45,829 nucleotides of DNA, from positions 130,638 to 176,466 of the forward strand of contig CAMOID010000001.1 in the NCBI GenBank assembly GCA_946615975.1, read 5' to 3'. The notes below the pieces were generated by a model that saw only the letters and a list, made by a program, of their open reading frames with translations, was not told where the DNA came from and ran no database searches. Origin of the DNA: an uncultured Caryophanales bacterium (GTDB lineage Bacteria > Bacillota_I > Bacilli_A > RF39 > UBA660). Below, in pieces: positions 44,287 through 45,829 of the stretch; within the stretch, counting starts at the first letter, position 1, and each line of letters begins with the position of its first letter. The position numbers and the translations under genes are program-made.

Positions 44287-44302
44287 TAGAATAGGTGATA
44301 AC

Positions 44303-45070
44303 ATGGAAGATAAATTTAAATTAGATAGATTAAATATATATATGATTATAGTTACTACTATAGTATTTATTATATTAGTTATTTCGTGTATTAGATTAGC
44401 TAAAAGTAATAAAACAAGTGATACTCAACTACCTAAGTTAGAGACTACTGCAGGTAATACATCAACTCAATTTACTACTACAAGTACAACTACAGCAACT
44501 ACAACAGTTGTAACTACTACAATTGATTATTCAACTTTAAATAGCCCTTATTATAATGTTGAAATAAATTTAAATGACGATATTTATAAATCAAATGAAG
44601 ATTTAAATGATGAAAAAGCTAAACAAATTGTAACTGGTTTATTAAAATATGCTAATGCATTATTTGATACAAATGATTATAGTATATTTAATACTGATCT
44701 TGTTAATAAAGCAGCTAAAGAAGGAGAAACAGATAAGATAGTAGAAAATGGTGCTACTTATATTGAATTATATAATTTAGAAGATTATATAGATAAATTA
44801 TTTGTAAGATTCAATTATGATAAAGAATTAAATTTAAAATATAAAGATAAAGATGTATTTATTAAAAGGAATGGTAAATTTTATAGATTAGTTACTGATA
44901 TTACATATAACTATGATATTAATACATTATCTATAAATAAAGCTGATAAGAATGAAATAAAAGCTTCTATATCATATAAAGTTAATAGTGGTATAGTTTA
45001 TAAGAAAGCTGAAATTGTATTAAATTATAAAGACTATTGGAAAATAGCAGATTATGTTTATCCAATGTAA
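44303..45070 (+). CDS. Membrane-anchored exoprotein with Thr-rich linker, unknown
   Basis: 255 residues. Membrane helix about 12-32, then a Thr-dominated spacer (about 48-75, TTSTTTATTTVVTTT inside it) and an external domain of ~180 residues. The domain is acidic and Tyr/Asn/Asp-rich, without cysteines after the anchor. The C-terminus NYKDYWKIADYVYPM suggests a beta-rich end. Family not recognised; the layout parallels 37838-38572. AGGTGA before the start. The next gene begins 13 bases downstream and is probably cotranscribed. Confidence 0.75.
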   Translation: MEDKFKLDRLNIYMIIVTTIVFIILVISCIRLAKSNKTSDTQLPKLETTAGNTSTQFTTTSTTTATTTVVTTTIDYSTLNSPYYNVEINLNDDIYKSNEDLNDEKAKQIVTGLLKYANALFDTNDYSIFNTDLVNKAAKEGETDKIVENGATYIELYNLEDYIDKLFVRFNYDKELNLKYKDKDVFIKRNGKFYRLVTDITYNYDINTLSINKADKNEIKASISYKVNSGIVYKKAEIVLNYKDYWKIADYVYPM

Positions 45071-45083
45071 TAGGAGGTAATGT

Positions 45084-45464
45084 ATGTATCCAGAGAATAA
45101 GTTATTAAGTATAGTATTAGGTATTATTACATTTATCATGATTATTGCAATAGTATTCATGAATTATGTAATTAATAATAATAAAAAGGCTATTACATTC
45201 TTTAATATAGAAGAATTTAGTAATATACCTTATAGTAATAAAGATGATTGTAAGTTTGAAATAAAGAATAATAAATTATATCTAACAATTGATGGAGAAG
45301 AAATAGTAAATGGTTCTACAATTGAATTTAATGCTACTACTGGAGAAATAAAGAATAGTAAATTAAATAATGATTTATATATGAGAAGTGTTGGTAGAAC
45401 TAATATAACTATTTGGTATAAATATAAAGTCTATATGTTAGATAAAGATACTATTGCAAATTAA
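45084..45464 (+). CDS. Small membrane-anchored protein, unknown
   Basis: 126 residues. A short N-terminus, one membrane helix (about 8-30, SIVLGIITFIMIIAIVFMNYVI), then an external domain of ~95 residues with a repeating beta pattern (KLYLTIDGEEIVNGSTIEFNATTGEIKN). TAGGAGG precedes the start; the ATG at 45080 is out of frame. Second gene of the 44303 unit, so the two exoproteins may act together. Family unknown. Confidence 0.72.
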   Translation: MYPENKLLSIVLGIITFIMIIAIVFMNYVINNNKKAITFFNIEEFSNIPYSNKDDCKFEIKNNKLYLTIDGEEIVNGSTIEFNATTGEIKNSKLNNDLYMRSVGRTNITIWYKYKVYMLDKDTIAN

Positions 45465-45490
45465 AAGAAGGATTAAATCCTTCTTTTTTT
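45463..45490. terminator. Bidirectional terminator
   Basis: AAAAGAAGGATT-A-AATCCTTCTTTT with U7 on the plus strand and an U-rich flank on the minus strand. It separates converging genes. Confidence 0.88.
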
Positions 45491-45829
45491 ATTCAGTTGT
45501 TTCTTCTGGTGCTTTAGTACTTTCTGTAGTGTTTTCAGTTTTCTTTTCTGTTGTTTCAGTACTAGTTGTATTTTCATCTTGTTTTGCTTCAGTACTATTT
45601 GTATTATCTCCTTGTTTTGTTACAGTTTCTGAAGTAGTAACTTCTCTCTTAGCATATTGAACACTGAAGATTATGCTCTTAACATCTTTAACTAATCTAC
45701 CTTTTGCAACACTTTGTGTTACTATTGTTCCATCAGCATAGTCAGATGAATATAATTCACTATCTGGATATATTGAATTCTTTATTACTTGAATATTTCT
45801 TGCTTCACACCAAGCTTTTGTTTCTTCAA
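45489..45829 (-). CDS. C-terminus of a PASTA-domain protein (5' partial)
   Basis: Reading leftward from the window edge, the frame is open for 113 codons to TAA at 45491-45489. The first ~60 residues match a PASTA repeat: A-W-C-E-A-R-N-I-Q-V at the helix, ELYSSDYADGTIVTQSVAKG for the strand-turn typical of VxxQxPxxG, then a KDVKSIIFSVQ strand. A ~50-residue Thr/Glu/Lys/Ser-rich tail ends PEETTE. PASTA domains bind muropeptides and occur in PrkC-type kinases and penicillin-binding proteins; the upstream domains are outside the window, so the type is open. Confidence 0.75.
   Translation of the reverse strand, partial: EETKAWCEARNIQVIKNSIYPDSELYSSDYADGTIVTQSVAKGRLVKDVKSIIFSVQYAKREVTTSETVTKQGDNTNSTEAKQDENTTSTETTEKKTENTTESTKAPEETTE

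Noticed and set aside
45454-45660. Plus-strand 68-codon frame at the window end, rich in Val, Ser and Phe
   Set aside because: It runs through the terminator and is the antisense of the Thr/Glu-rich tail of the minus-strand PASTA gene.

Overview
The window comes from the chromosome of a low-G+C (very AT-rich) Gram-positive bacterium of the Bacilli type. Evidence is the T-box-controlled pheST operon, lipobox lipoproteins, AGGTGA/GGAGG ribosome binding sites, and the gene groups rpsF-ssb-rpsR, rplI-dnaB, tilS-ftsH, truA-rplM-rpsI and parA-parB-mscS-DUF951. TGA is a true stop (rlmH and the ORF before truA end with it), so the Mycoplasma code is not used. Strong AT bias, compact spacing and poly-Thr linkers in surface proteins suggest an uncultured, host-associated relative of the Erysipelotrichales/RF39-like lineages; that placement is inference. 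Several genes (ychF, rpsF-ssb-rpsR, rplI-dnaB, walJ, rlmH, parAB) usually lie near oriC, but no dnaA or origin is visible here.

Layout. 1-5.1 kb: tail of a YitT-like protein, a lipoprotein, a small unknown protein, an Abi_2/HEPN defence-type gene followed at once by an HtrA protease, ychF, and an unknown membrane-anchored protein. 5.1-11.4 kb: rpsF-ssb-rpsR behind a structured leader, a lipoprotein, then rplI-dnaB-M23 peptidase-walJ-rlmH. 11.4-17.8 kb: pyk, an unknown gene with ung, a convergent LemA-like gene, a metallo-beta-lactamase-fold hydrolase, an unknown gene and an ion-transporter-type membrane protein. 17.8-21.5 kb: T-box and pheS-pheT. 21.5-27.2 kb: pcrA, a nucleotidyltransferase, ligA and a YgjV-like membrane protein. 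27.2-30.7 kb: an envelope/signalling operon (unknown anchored protein; a two-SBP-domain protein with a degenerate GGDEF domain; a YihY/BrkB-type membrane protein). 30.7-33.8 kb: two decayed EcfA-like ATPases, truA, then rplM-rpsI. 33.9-38.6 kb: unknown gene, tilS-ftsH, Thr-linker exoprotein. 38.6-43.0 kb: parA-parB-mscS-DUF951-abgT. 43.1-45.8 kb: a membrane thioredoxin-fold protein with a histone-H1-like tail, a probable minus-strand structured RNA, two anchored exoproteins and the 3' end of a PASTA-domain gene.

Most units are short, run left to right, and end in a U-tailed hairpin that often contains the stop codon. The next promoter follows within a few tens of bases, and most candidate -10 boxes are of the extended TGnTATAAT type. 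The best candidates for something undescribed are the two open but motif-depleted EcfA-like ORFs at the normal ecfA1-ecfA2 position with no ecfT, the minus-strand RNA between 43987 and about 44197, and the thioredoxin/H1-tail membrane protein. I see no CRISPR array, insertion sequence, prophage, tRNA or rRNA. All identifications are from motif reading by eye; no database search was run.
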